Assembly (NCBI RefSeq): GCF_014838715.1
Contig: NZ_CP061947.1
Span: 806,001-870,000, forward strand
Direction: 5' to 3'
DNA length: 64,000 nt
Source of the DNA: Algoriphagus sp. Y33
Lineage (GTDB): Bacteria; Bacteroidota; Bacteroidia; Cytophagales; Cyclobacteriaceae
A program made the position numbers and the translations under genes. Shown here one piece after another: positions 18,109 through 28,129 of this stretch (its first letter is position 1; each line of letters begins with the position of its first letter). The notes under the pieces were generated by a model. The model had not been told where the DNA came from. It worked only from the letters and a program-made list of their open reading frames with translations, and did no database searches.

Positions 18109-19218
18109 ATGAAAAATAATTCCATCACCCAAGCTACTCTGAATGAGTATCGTGTACAACGGATGATCGAGGAGGTACAGGATTATGCTATTATTTTATT
18201 GGATGTCGATGGTAATGTCCAAAACTGGAACAAAGGCGCGGAAAAAATCAAAGGATACTTGGAAAAAGAGATTTTGGGCGAAAACTTCAGTGTGTTTTAT
18301 CTTCCGAAAGATCGGGAGCAAGGGCTACCGTCCAAATTAATAGAAGAAGCCAGATCAAATGGGAGAGCGGCTCATGAAGGCTGGCGTGTGCGCAAGGACG
18401 GAAGTAGATTTTGGGGAAATATAATAATCACGGCCCTACACGATGAGTTTGATAAGGTAATAGGTTTTACCAAAGTGACGCGGGATCTGACCGAGCGAAA
18501 GCTTTCTGAAGAGCGAAAAGAACAGGATGCCAAAAGCATAGCATTACAAAATAAGCAGCTGGAAGAATTTGCTTATGTTACTTCCCATGATCTGCAGGAA
18601 CCCATTCGCAAAATCAGGGCATTTGTAGAGCTTGCCAGAATGGAAATCGATAATAAAAAAGAAGTGGGATGGTATCTGGACAAAATAGACTGCAGTGCCG
18701 AAAAGATGATACGGCTTATCAAGGATATCCTTACTTTTTCGAAACTATCACATGAGCAATCAGAATTCTCCGATGTGGACTTGAATCACATCGTAAGGGA
18801 AGTGCTGTCAGAATATGAAGTACTGATAGCTGAAAAAAAGGCGAAGATTGAAGTATCCGACTTGCCGGAAATTAAGGGTATCCCTGTTCAGATCTATCAA
18901 TTGTTCAGCAATCTTATAAGTAATGCAATAAAATTTAATCACGGAGAACCTCATATCACCTTATCATATACAGTATTGGATGGACAGGATCCTTCCCTAC
19001 AGCAGTTTGGTCATCTTATTACTTTGACGGATAATGGAATTGGTTTTGACCAGAAGTATGCCGATCAGGCCTTCGAACCATTCAAACGGCTTTCCTCTGA
19101 ATTTAGCGGTACAGGTATAGGATTGGCTGTGTGTAAAAGGATTGTTGAAAATCACAACGGGTTGATACGTGTGCAGACTGAACCTGGGAAGGGAACTACT
19201 TTTACTCTTTTAATCTGA
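18109..19218 (+). CDS. PAS-domain sensor histidine kinase (soluble)
   Basis: 369 residues without membrane segments. A PAS domain (about 20-130) shows 'NVQNWNKGAEKIKGY' and 'GRAAHEGWRVRKDGSRFWGN...VIGFTKVTRDLTERK'. Then come a HisKA dimerisation domain with phosphoacceptor H160 in 'VTSHDLQEPIRKI' and an HATPase domain with N box 'FSNLISNAIKFNH', G1 'DNGIGFD' and G2 'GTGIGLAVCKRIV'. This is the phytochrome-like/'cyanobacterial' HisKA type common in Cytophagales. It should autophosphorylate in response to an intracellular cue, perhaps a flavin, haem or redox state. No cognate regulator is adjacent; orphan kinase. Confidence 0.88.
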   Translation: MKNNSITQATLNEYRVQRMIEEVQDYAIILLDVDGNVQNWNKGAEKIKGYLEKEILGENFSVFYLPKDREQGLPSKLIEEARSNGRAAHEGWRVRKDGSRFWGNIIITALHDEFDKVIGFTKVTRDLTERKLSEERKEQDAKSIALQNKQLEEFAYVTSHDLQEPIRKIRAFVELARMEIDNKKEVGWYLDKIDCSAEKMIRLIKDILTFSKLSHEQSEFSDVDLNHIVREVLSEYEVLIAEKKAKIEVSDLPEIKGIPVQIYQLFSNLISNAIKFNHGEPHITLSYTVLDGQDPSLQQFGHLITLTDNGIGFDQKYADQAFEPFKRLSSEFSGTGIGLAVCKRIVENHNGLIRVQTEPGKGTTFTLLI

Positions 19219-19708
19219 AATCGAGCAGAACTCTAGCGGCATAGAGAGGAATAACTTCCATGTTGCGGGATTCTCCCGAATCGGGTTCCGGAAACGCTAT
19301 CCCGTTTTTCGGGACAAGTTATGTCCGGCAAAAAAACAATCATGAATGTATGATTCGGGTAGTTTCCTGAGAAACCTCTTAAAAATGAGTTTTTCAATCG
19401 GTTTTCAGATTTTATTTGTATTTATAGCAAAACTCAGTACTAAGTATTGTTTTTAATTAATTTAATATGCTTTTAAAATTGTCAAATATGATTTTTCAAG
19501 AATTTTCTTAAGAAGTGAAGTATATGTAGTTTGTTTTTACCTAGATTATTTGCATTTCATTTACATGAATATGCTATATGTTTATATTTCCTCTGACAGA
19601 GAATTTTTTAATCAATTATATACCTAGTTTTATCTGTTGAGCTTGGTGTTGTGATATTGTACATAAGTCACCAACTTTTTTTATGGAGTGATTCCAAATT
19701 TTAAATTT
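19219..19708. other. Long AT-rich leader before the adhesin gene, with CCCG inverted repeats
   Basis: 490 bases. At 19271-19312 are short palindromes (TCCCGAATCGGG and CCCGTTTTTCGGGA); the latter could end transcription of the kinase gene. The rest is very AT-rich and likely holds the adhesin promoter, not assignable exactly. Confidence 0.4.
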
Positions 19709-22700
19709 ATGAGATTAGTTATTGTTTTGAATTTTATGCTTTCTTTAAGCTGGGTGATGGGGCTTAATTGGGAATCTTGGCCAAAGATCAGGGAATCTGA
19801 GAATTCTGATTGTGTGCCGGCAATTGCATCTGATATTCAGGGTGAATCTGATTACAGCTATTGTGATGGAGAAGATATCCGCCTAAGCGTTTCCAGCTCC
19901 ACAATTGTGTCTCCTGTGTTTTCATGGTTTGCCGATGAAGAACTTACGACGCTTATATCCCAAGGGACAGAATTGGTTTTGGATAAAAGCACTTTCCTAA
20001 GTAAGTTTTTTGTAACTGTGGAAGGTATAAATACTTGTCGCTCCGCTGTAGGACAGGCAATGGAGATCAATATTCTACTGGAGGAAGTACAAGAACCCAT
20101 TTTACTTCAAGGGGTCTCTTATTTTTCCCGACAGGGTTTTGGTATTGATATTTTGGCCGAATATCCTGATAAAGAAAAGTCCAGTGATTATGAACTCCTC
20201 TGGTTTGACGAAGGAGGAACCTTACTGGAATCTTCTTCTGTCTTCTCTGTAAATAAAGAGCTTCCGAGAGGGGTCTATCAGTATAGTGTTGCTTCTGCAA
20301 ATATCCTGACAGGTTGTATGAGCAATAAGATTGAGTTTTCGGTGGTAGTGGATGATACACAGATTCCCCTTGATAATTGTACGAAAGCCGGGTCATATAC
20401 CATCTCAAGTAATATTTGCCCTTCATGTACGGTGGAGTCCCCTGACAATGCAGTGGATTATAACCAACAGAGCTATTCTGAAATTCTAGCTGTTCGAAAT
20501 GCTTTTAATGGGGGATACATTGGACAAAACTTAATTTTTCCGATCGTGGGTAATAAGGGGGATAGCATCACTGTTAGCCTGTCTTTTCCGACTTGGACGG
20601 GTTCGTTAGACGGACTGTCATCTGTCAGTCTTTCTTTATTTAATGGTACTAGAAGAGTTGGCTCGGAGTATTTTCTCAATTCCGGTTCTGTTCACAAGAA
20701 GAAGGAAGGTGAGGTTTATAAGTTTACAATTCCTGCTGACCTTCAGGATAATTCGGAATCTTATGTGAGTGTATTGGTTAAAAGTTATTCTTCACTGGGG
20801 AGTTTTGTACAGAATATTAGAGTCCATGGAGCAGAAATGATTTTCGCCATTCCGACTTATCCTGAAGATCCTTTTGAAACCTGTGAAAATACAAATATAC
20901 GACTGACCGCGACTCCTGGAGAAAACACGTTTTTAAGATGGTATTCTCAAGAAGTGGGTGGAACCGAATTGAGTTCAGGAAATGGATACACTACGCCTAC
21001 TCTGACTGTTCCCGGGAAATACACCTACTGGGTTTCTGTCTTTAGATCAAATTGTGAATCTTATGCAAGATATCCTGTCAGTGTAACTGTCAACGCACGT
21101 CCTGTTGAGTCTGATCTTATGATCGAAGGTGGTGGCTTTCATTGTTATGGAGATGCCATGTCACTAAGACCTTATACCGGCGAAAACAGTGATTTCGGTG
21201 AGTCCGAACTTGAATTCATCTGGTACTATGATCCTTTGGGAATTAATAAAGTATCTGAATCTGCCCAAATACACCTATCCTCTGATGGTTTGCTCCAAAT
21301 AGAAGGATATGAACCCGGTGACTACGCACTTTATCTTGGAGCAGTGAGCTTAAATTCCTGTGCTCTTTTGCCTCCTAACTTTAAAAAAGTAGAATTCTCG
21401 ATTGGGGAGAAGATAGAAAAGCCGGTTTTTCAGAACAGTAATCAGACACTATGCCTAGAATTAAATCCTACACTGGAACTTATCAAGGCTGAAAATGTAC
21501 AGAATTTAAGGTGGTATTCAGATCAATTGCTTACTGTTCCGATTCCAAATAATACACGTTTGCGGGATGGAATGACCTATTATGCGGTCACATTAAATGA
21601 ACTTAATTGCCAAAGTGTTGAACCGCAAGAGGTCACAGTCCAATTGATTGAATGTGCTCCTAAACTGTCAATAACGAAAGTGCCAATAGGAACAGCTCCT
21701 TTTGAAGTCGTGGCAGGAGAAGAACTTGGCTATACAATAGAGATCCGAAATGATGGAGTCTCCACCGCATATAACCTTAAGCTGGAAGACCCGCTGCCCG
21801 CAGGCACATCGTATGTTTCCTCCTCGCCTGCGGGGACGTATTCGGACGGGAAAGTAAGCTGGGGCCTGGACAGTCTGGAGGGCGGCGAGAGCCGGGTCTA
21901 TGAACTCCGTCTGCTGGTGTTGCCTTCCGTGTCAGACGGGACGGAGCTCCGCAACTGGGGCTATCTGAGTGGCCCGGACGGGGAAGCGGAGGACGAATCC
22001 GATCCCGTGATAGTCCGCAGTGAATCGGAACTGTCAGTTGAGAAGGATCTTCTGAGTTCGCAGCTGGCTTATCCCGGGGATACTGTGCGTTACCGGATCA
22101 GTGTGCTGAACTCCGGTCCGAGTGATGCGTCGGATCTGCGCGTGGTGGACGTGCTTTCGGCAGATCTTGAATATATCGAAAGTGAAGGAGGAGTGTATGA
22201 CCCGTCCAGCCGAGAGGTGGTCTGGGCCCTGTCCCGCCTGTCGGCAGGAGAGCTGGTGTCGTATGAGCTGAAGGTCCGCATAGCCGTGTCCAAAGAACCG
22301 GGGCGTGTAAGCAACAGCGTTGTGGTGCTGAACGAGGAGGATGAAGAGGAGGATACCGATACGAATGAGGAAGTGGAAGTCATACCGACGGTTCCGGAAC
22401 TTAGCTTGGAAAAGAACCTGCTGGGCGGTTCTGAAGTACTGGCCGGTGAGGAACTGGTGTATGAACTGGTGTTGGCTAATACAGGCCGGGGCACCGCATA
22501 TAACCTTAAGCTGGAAGACCCACTGCCCGCAGGCACATCGTATGTTTCCTCCTCGCCTGCGGGGACATATTCGGACGGGAAAGTAAGCTGGGGCCTGGAC
22601 AGTCTGGAGGGCGGCGAGAGCCGGGTCTATGAACTCCGTCTGCTGGTGTTGCCTTCCGTGTCAGACGGGACGGAGCTCCGCAACTGGGGCTATCTGAGTG

Positions 22701-24484
22701 GCCCGGACGGGGAAGCGGAGGACGAATCCGATCCCGTGATAGTCCGCAGTGAATCGGAACTGTCAGTTGAGAAGGATCTTCTGAGTTCGCAGCTGGCTTA
22801 TCCCGGGGATACTGTGCGTTACCGGATCAGTGTGCTGAACTCCGGTCCGAGTGATGCGTCGGATCTGCGCGTGGTGGACGTGCTTTCGGCAGATCTTGAA
22901 TATATCGAAAGTGAAGGAGGAGTGTATGACCCGTCCAGCCGAGAGGTGGTCTGGGCCCTGTCCCGCCTGTCGGCAGGAGAGCTGGTGTCGTATGAGCTGA
23001 AGGTCCGCATAGCCGTGTCCAAAGAACCGGGGCGTGTAAGCAACAGCGTTGTGGTGCTGAACGAGGAGGATGAAGAGGAGGATACCGATACGAATGAGGA
23101 AGTGGAAGTCATGCCTGTTGAGCGGATTGATTTAGAGATTAGGAAATCTATAGTGGATGCCCAAATCAGAATTGGTGAAAAATTCCGCTTTGAGATATAT
23201 CTTAAAAATAGAGGCAACGAAGATTTAAAAGATCTTGTTATTACCGATACACTTAGTTCATATTTGGAGTTTAAGTCCTCCGTATTACTTCCCACTTCGT
23301 TGAATGATGGAATCTTGTCTTGGAATATAGATGAGTTGGCGTCAGGAGATAGTATCCTTTGGGAGTTTGAGGTGGGGCTAATGTACCTGTCCGAACTTAT
23401 TGGCGATACCGTTCTAAATAGAGTGTGGGCGACAGTAGAAGGACATCCTGAAATTTGGTTTGCTGAAGTAAAAAGAGAGGTTTTGGGTCCGAATATCAGC
23501 GAGTTATTTGTCAATAAGGAGCTTGAGGGTAAGGACTTTAGTATAGGGGATATGGTTCACTATAGTATCATTATCCGAAATGAAGGTGAATATCCGATCA
23601 GAAATGTAAAAGTCAAGGATTATTTCCCTGCAGGTCTTCAGTTTGTAGAAAAGCAAGGCCCTGGATCTCTGGATCTTTTTCCGTCGGATTCATTAGAGAT
23701 TTCTATTCCTGTGTTGGAAGTAGGTGAGGTGGTGACTGTCGGTCTGGTTTTCCTGCTTACAGAATTTTCCGAAGGGATGGTGAATGTAACGCAGGTAAGT
23801 GCGGACAATGCTGCTACAGTGACAGATGCTTCTGATCCGTTGACACATGCAAAGGTGGAAGTAAGCATTGTCAAAGAAGTCTCGTCAGGATTGGTAGAAG
23901 TAGGTAAGGAATTCAGCTACAAGCTTACCGTCACAAACAATTCCCAGGTCGAAGCTTCATCCCTAGAAGTCAATGATTTTCTTCCTATAGAACTGGAGTA
24001 TATCAGGGCAAATTATACAACCGGGATACTGACTTATAGCTCTTCCGGGAGGCTTATCTCCTGGCAAATAGAAAAACTTCAGCCGGGTGAAAAAATCGAA
24101 CTTATTGTGGAAGTTAGGGCCGTTTCCGCCGGTGAATCTATAGTGAATTCAGCAACTGTTATTTCTAAAGAAGAAGACACGGACTATTCAAATAATGAAA
24201 GTACGATTACCCATACCCAGTTTGCTATCCATTTTCCCAATGTCTTTACTCCTAATGGTGATGGAATAAATGACCGATGGGAGATCACGGGAATAAGTAG
24301 GTTCCCTAACAATTCTATTGAATTTGTCAACCGATGGGGTGTGACGGTTTTCACCTCACAGCCGTACCGGAATGAATGGACAGGGGGAAATCTTGTGGAA
24401 GGAACCTATTTCTACTCATTTAAATGGATTGATGAATCCGGCCAAAATTATGAGAAAACGGGTTTTGTCCATTTAAAAAGATGA
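19709..24484 (+). CDS. Giant secreted DUF11-repeat surface protein with type B T9SS sorting domain
   Basis: 1591 residues from ATG 19709; a GTG at 19688 is in frame, but the ATG sits right at the signal peptide. After the signal come Ig-like modules of the PKD/'Ig_7' type ('FSWFADEELTTLI', 'FLRWYSQEVGGTELS', 'LRWYSDQLLTVPI', to about residue 650). Seven DUF11 repeats follow, each opening like 'LSVEKDLLSS..YPGDTVRYRI' and containing 'D.LPAGTSYVSS'. The end is a gliding-motility-type CTD, 'NVFTPNGDGINDRWEITG...VNRWGVTVF...GTYFYSFKW'. The CTD directs export by the type IX system, with a PorP/SprF partner encoded next. A surface adhesin or matrix role is inferred. DUF11 repeats 1-2 and 3-4 are almost identical in DNA. 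Confidence 0.88.
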   Translation: MRLVIVLNFMLSLSWVMGLNWESWPKIRESENSDCVPAIASDIQGESDYSYCDGEDIRLSVSSSTIVSPVFSWFADEELTTLISQGTELVLDKSTFLSKFFVTVEGINTCRSAVGQAMEINILLEEVQEPILLQGVSYFSRQGFGIDILAEYPDKEKSSDYELLWFDEGGTLLESSSVFSVNKELPRGVYQYSVASANILTGCMSNKIEFSVVVDDTQIPLDNCTKAGSYTISSNICPSCTVESPDNAVDYNQQSYSEILAVRNAFNGGYIGQNLIFPIVGNKGDSITVSLSFPTWTGSLDGLSSVSLSLFNGTRRVGSEYFLNSGSVHKKKEGEVYKFTIPADLQDNSESYVSVLVKSYSSLGSFVQNIRVHGAEMIFAIPTYPEDPFETCENTNIRLTATPGENTFLRWYSQEVGGTELSSGNGYTTPTLTVPGKYTYWVSVFRSNCESYARYPVSVTVNARPVESDLMIEGGGFHCYGDAMSLRPYTGENSDFGESELEFIWYYDPLGINKVSESAQIHLSSDGLLQIEGYEPGDYALYLGAVSLNSCALLPPNFKKVEFSIGEKIEKPVFQNSNQTLCLELNPTLELIKAENVQNLRWYSDQLLTVPIPNNTRLRDGMTYYAVTLNELNCQSVEPQEVTVQLIECAPKLSITKVPIGTAPFEVVAGEELGYTIEIRNDGVSTAYNLKLEDPLPAGTSYVSSSPAGTYSDGKVSWGLDSLEGGESRVYELRLLVLPSVSDGTELRNWGYLSGPDGEAEDESDPVIVRSESELSVEKDLLSSQLAYPGDTVRYRISVLNSGPSDASDLRVVDVLSADLEYIESEGGVYDPSSREVVWALSRLSAGELVSYELKVRIAVSKEPGRVSNSVVVLNEEDEEEDTDTNEEVEVIPTVPELSLEKNLLGGSEVLAGEELVYELVLANTGRGTAYNLKLEDPLPAGTSYVSSSPAGTYSDGKVSWGLDSLEGGESRVYELRLLVLPSVSDGTELRNWGYLSGPDGEAEDESDPVIVRSESELSVEKDLLSSQLAYPGDTVRYRISVLNSGPSDASDLRVVDVLSADLEYIESEGGVYDPSSREVVWALSRLSAGELVSYELKVRIAVSKEPGRVSNSVVVLNEEDEEEDTDTNEEVEVMPVERIDLEIRKSIVDAQIRIGEKFRFEIYLKNRGNEDLKDLVITDTLSSYLEFKSSVLLPTSLNDGILSWNIDELASGDSILWEFEVGLMYLSELIGDTVLNRVWATVEGHPEIWFAEVKREVLGPNISELFVNKELEGKDFSIGDMVHYSIIIRNEGEYPIRNVKVKDYFPAGLQFVEKQGPGSLDLFPSDSLEISIPVLEVGEVVTVGLVFLLTEFSEGMVNVTQVSADNAATVTDASDPLTHAKVEVSIVKEVSSGLVEVGKEFSYKLTVTNNSQVEASSLEVNDFLPIELEYIRANYTTGILTYSSSGRLISWQIEKLQPGEKIELIVEVRAVSAGESIVNSATVISKEEDTDYSNNESTITHTQFAIHFPNVFTPNGDGINDRWEITGISRFPNNSIEFVNRWGVTVFTSQPYRNEWTGGNLVEGTYFYSFKWIDESGQNYEKTGFVHLKR
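21763..22383 (+). repeat. 621-bp internal direct repeat, copy 1 (within the adhesin gene)
   Basis: Starts at CACCGCATATAACC and ends at GAAGTCAT. It is repeated 729 bases (243 codons) downstream with only two or three base differences, and is noticeably richer in G and C than the flanking parts of the same gene. Confidence 0.9.
22492..23112 (+). repeat. 621-bp internal direct repeat, copy 2 (within the adhesin gene)
   Basis: Second copy of the repeat at 21763-22383, in frame. Differences seen include ACCCGCTG to ACCCACTG and GGGACGTA to GGGACATA. The period of 243 codons equals two DUF11 domains. Confidence 0.9.
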
Positions 24485-24614
24485 TCAACATGGGGGTAGC
24501 TTTAGATTTTATTCAGGTATTTCCTATGGTTTTGGGAGATCGTGGGCAACCTTACCGCAAGTCCTCACGCATTTGCCTGAAGGCAACTTTTCCGATAAAC
24601 AAAAACGAAAAATT

Positions 24615-25571
24615 ATGAAACGGATTTTTTTAATGCTTGTTTTTTCTCTTGAGATATCAACTGTCTTATCTCAGCAGGTTCCCCAGTTCAGTCAATACCT
24701 ATTTAACCCTATCTATATAAATCCCGCCTATACGGGGTACAAAAATGACATTTTTGTCCAATCGTATTACAGAAGGCAATGGAGTGGGTTTGAGGGGGCT
24801 CCCGAGACGTTTGGGGTGGCTGCGGACGGGCTTGTGCCCTTGCATAATATTGGATTGGGGGTAGTGGCCTCCGCTGATCAGTTGGGGCTTCAGAGTACCC
24901 AATCAATTTACCTCAATGCAGCTTATCATCTTCAGACAGGAGAATATTCTTTTTTAAGTTTTGGGGCTGGGATTGGAGCCGTCAATTACAGAATTAAGTC
25001 GGAAAAGTACGATCCTACAGTCGTATTGGACCCCTCTCTGAGCGGTACGGGTGGAAATGTGGTTTACCCGGATTTACGAATAGGATTGCTGTATTATTCT
25101 GACCTGTTCTTTGCAGGAGTATCTGTAGATCAGGCACTGGAAAATATTCTTCAAATTGAGAACGTAGATCTGGCAGTCAAACCTAGACGCTCCTATACAC
25201 TGAATATGGGAGGGATATTGGAAATTGGGGATGAGCTTTACCTGAATCCCAGTTTATTAATTATGGATGACCTTAAAGCTATGACACGGGTAGATGCCAA
25301 TATTTTTCTGTTTTACCAAGAGGTCATAGGATTGGGGATGGGATATAGAAGAAGCTTTAACCTGTTTGACCGGCTGGACGACACTGGTTATAAAAAAGAT
25401 ATTGCTTTTATACTGATGACAGAAATCCGAATCAGGGGAAAATTCAGGTTTGGATATGCTTTTGAGATTCCTGTTTCGGGGCAATGGAAAAGAGTTAATT
25501 CTCATGAATTGTCATTGGGCTACCTAATTACTTCGCCTAGATCAAGATTGAAATCTCCACGATATTTTTAG
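24615..25571 (+). CDS. PorP/SprF family outer-membrane protein (T9SS partner)
   Basis: 318 residues from ATG 24615; an upstream TTG at 24573 precedes a non-signal peptide and is rejected. The signal peptide ends near 'TVLSQQ'. The mature start 'QVPQFSQYLFNPIYINPAYTGYKNDIFVQSYYRRQWSGFEGAPETF' is the diagnostic PorP/SprF opening, and the rest alternates as outer-membrane beta strands ending in aromatic residues. SprF-type proteins are needed for secretion or surface attachment of proteins with type B C-terminal domains. It lies 130 bases after the adhesin gene and 10 bases before the OmpA gene, forming the standard three-gene set. Confidence 0.9.
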   Translation: MKRIFLMLVFSLEISTVLSQQVPQFSQYLFNPIYINPAYTGYKNDIFVQSYYRRQWSGFEGAPETFGVAADGLVPLHNIGLGVVASADQLGLQSTQSIYLNAAYHLQTGEYSFLSFGAGIGAVNYRIKSEKYDPTVVLDPSLSGTGGNVVYPDLRIGLLYYSDLFFAGVSVDQALENILQIENVDLAVKPRRSYTLNMGGILEIGDELYLNPSLLIMDDLKAMTRVDANIFLFYQEVIGLGMGYRRSFNLFDRLDDTGYKKDIAFILMTEIRIRGKFRFGYAFEIPVSGQWKRVNSHELSLGYLITSPRSRLKSPRYF

Positions 25572-25581
25572 AGGCTATAAA

Positions 25582-27930
25582 ATGAAAAAATTACTTACCT
25601 ATATATTTTGTGTGCTCTCATTGAGCAGTTGTGTATCTTATAAATCCATTCAAAAAGAAGCTGATCGGCAATATGCTTTTTTTGAGTACGATCAGGCAAT
25701 CGTAAACTATAAGAAGGCTTTTGATAAACGCCCCGGACATTACCTAGCCTATAGACTGGCTTCTTCCTATTTAAAAAGGCGCGAATTCAAAGAAGCAGAG
25801 TTCTGGTATATTTGGTATAGGCAGGGCGGTCAAATGGAGGTGGAGAATTACTACGAATTGGTCGAGATTTTTATAGGTAACTCTAAATTTGAGGAGGCGA
25901 AACAGACGCTGATGGCTTTGGCGTCCAAGCGTGAGGAAGAGATTTCCACAATAAGATGGCAAATGCTGTACAAATCGGCTTGGGAAGCAAAGGCACTGCT
26001 AAACTCTGAGACATCCTCAGAAATAAGACCTTTGAAGGATGTAAACACAACTTTTTCTGAGTTTGCCTACACTGCCTTTGGAAGCCGAAAATATTTTCTG
26101 TCCGATAGGATCAGAGAACCCCAAGTTACTATGAAATCTAAAAGCTATAAGTCCGATAGGTTTGGATGGACAGGGAATGGTTTTATACAGATATATGAAG
26201 GGACTTATGACTCTGCCGGGAGGGGATTGTCTGATATCCGTCCTTCCTCAGATTTCAATTACCCACTGCATGCCGGACCGGTAAGCAGGGATAGCAGTCA
26301 TCTATTTATTACCCATACGCCGGAAAGAGGGCCTGCGCGCCACAGAAAACTGGAAGAAATAATACCCCAGATTTCCAGGATTGATCAGAACTCGGGAATA
26401 GAGGAATTGATTACTAATACCCCTGAAAATTTTGTCTCTGATCCATACTGGAATTCAGAAAGCCGGCGCTTGTATTTTGCCGCTGATTTTGAGGGTGGAA
26501 GCGGGCAGTTGGATATCTATTATATGCAGAACAGTGGAGATGGACAATGGAGCCTTCCTGTGAATTTGGGATCTGATATCAATACATTTGGAATAGAAAG
26601 AAGCCCGTTTGTACACAGGGATACACTCTACTTTGCTTCTGACGGACTTGGAGGTCTCGGAGGTTTGGATATCTACTTCATTCCTATTTCAAGTGACGGA
26701 GACAAGAAACCGGTGAATATGGGAGTTCCCTATAACTCCAACAAGGATGATTTTTTTTTCTTTATAGATGAGAGCGAAGAGGCTATGCATTTTCTATCCT
26801 CAGACCGTGACGGAGGCATGGGGATGGATGATATTTATTATATCCAACGGCTTCCCGACAACTTGATCAGAAGAATTATCGTGATGGTAAAGGACGCAGA
26901 GAGCGGCGTTCCTCTGCGTGATATCGGGGTAGAACTTCAGAAGAAGAATCCAGGTACATTCCAGACCCTTATCACTGAAGAGAATGGTGCTACTGGTTTT
27001 TTTGTAACGGAAGCGGATACACTGATAAATCTGAATGTGTATGGACAGGATTATCTCAATTATGATGTAAGAGATTTGAGTATAGTTGGAGTGGATACCA
27101 TTCTGGTCGAACTCCAGCGGCTGAGGCTTAATACACCGATGGTGTTAAAGGATATTCATTATGACTTTGACCGGTTTACGATCAGACCTCAGGAAAGTGG
27201 ATCTGTCTTCAAATTGGCCACTATTCTGCATGATAATCCTGCATTAAATGTCGAACTGAGATCCCATGCTGATTCTAGAGGAACCGTTTCTTATAATCAA
27301 AAGCTGTCAGAAAGAAGATCGAAGTCCGTAGTTGATTATTTGGTCAGGCTTGGAATTTCAAGCGACCGTATTTCGGCAAAGTCTTATGGAAAGAGCTACC
27401 CGTTGAATGATTGTGGAAAGACATGTTCGGAGTTTGAACATCAACTCAACAGACGTACAGAAATAGTGTTCTACCACGGAGGATTTGAGCCTAAACCTTA
27501 TGAATATCCTCTTTTGGATATGAATAATGGGAATAAAGTAGAGCTGAAGTCTGTAGCTCCAAAAAACAAAAGGGACACAGTTGATACTGTATCTCCACAC
27601 TCATCAGACGCTTCGGAAATGCAGAAACAGCGGGAGGAAGAGCCTACAAAAACAGCTTTCTCTGGAGAAACCGGAGGATTTTATTACCTGATTGCAGGTA
27701 GTTTTGCTTCTGCTGTTTCCGCTGATGAATATGCAGTTTCTTTAAGAAAGAAGTTAGGGCAGGATGAAATAGTTATTCTACCCCCATTTGATAAAGTTAA
27801 TAGATACAGAGTAGCAGTGGGAAAATTCGAAAATCACAAAGAAGCATCCCTTAAACTGAAGTATTATCAAGAGAAATTGGATCGGGAGGATGTGTGGATT
27901 CTGTCTTTGCCCAATCAAAAAATAGATTGA
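25582..27930 (+). CDS. OmpA-family lipoprotein with TPR, WD40-like repeats and C-terminal SPOR domain
   Basis: 782 residues. The lipobox 'LSLSSC' puts the acylated Cys at 17. TPR-like helices (about 25-135: 'ADRQYAFFEYDQAIVNYKKAF') are followed by PD40/WD40-like blades ('SDPYWNSESRRLYFAADFEGGSGQLDIYY', 'LYFASDGLGGLGGLDIYF', 'LSSDRDGGMGMDDIYY'). A carboxypeptidase-like beta domain (about 433-510) and an OmpA_C peptidoglycan-binding domain (about 526-633, 'ELRSHADSRG...LSERRSKSVVDYL...NRRTEIVF') come next. A SPOR domain (about 695-776, 'FYYLIAGSFAS') closes the protein. It likely anchors the adhesin and SprF export apparatus to the cell wall. The extra SPOR domain, which binds glycan strands lacking stem peptides, is the unusual part. 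Confidence 0.88.
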   Translation: MKKLLTYIFCVLSLSSCVSYKSIQKEADRQYAFFEYDQAIVNYKKAFDKRPGHYLAYRLASSYLKRREFKEAEFWYIWYRQGGQMEVENYYELVEIFIGNSKFEEAKQTLMALASKREEEISTIRWQMLYKSAWEAKALLNSETSSEIRPLKDVNTTFSEFAYTAFGSRKYFLSDRIREPQVTMKSKSYKSDRFGWTGNGFIQIYEGTYDSAGRGLSDIRPSSDFNYPLHAGPVSRDSSHLFITHTPERGPARHRKLEEIIPQISRIDQNSGIEELITNTPENFVSDPYWNSESRRLYFAADFEGGSGQLDIYYMQNSGDGQWSLPVNLGSDINTFGIERSPFVHRDTLYFASDGLGGLGGLDIYFIPISSDGDKKPVNMGVPYNSNKDDFFFFIDESEEAMHFLSSDRDGGMGMDDIYYIQRLPDNLIRRIIVMVKDAESGVPLRDIGVELQKKNPGTFQTLITEENGATGFFVTEADTLINLNVYGQDYLNYDVRDLSIVGVDTILVELQRLRLNTPMVLKDIHYDFDRFTIRPQESGSVFKLATILHDNPALNVELRSHADSRGTVSYNQKLSERRSKSVVDYLVRLGISSDRISAKSYGKSYPLNDCGKTCSEFEHQLNRRTEIVFYHGGFEPKPYEYPLLDMNNGNKVELKSVAPKNKRDTVDTVSPHSSDASEMQKQREEEPTKTAFSGETGGFYYLIAGSFASAVSADEYAVSLRKKLGQDEIVILPPFDKVNRYRVAVGKFENHKEASLKLKYYQEKLDREDVWILSLPNQKID

Positions 27931-28129
27931 TTTACAGATATATCCGCTTTTCTGCCAGTAAAGTAATAAAAGCAATAGGATATGGTAAACTCCGGCATTG
28001 AGGCTACTGGTATCATTACTGATAATCTTACGATTTATTCAGAATAAATTACCTTAGGGAGATAAAATTTGATCTTCTGGAAAAATACCATGCAGTTTAG
28101 GATCTGTTTATTGATAATGTTGTATTTAT

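Noticed and set aside
22090..23514. Long minus-strand frames opposite the adhesin gene, rich in Ser and Thr
   Set aside because: They mirror the Glu/Asp/Ser-rich DUF11 coding strand and share no start context.
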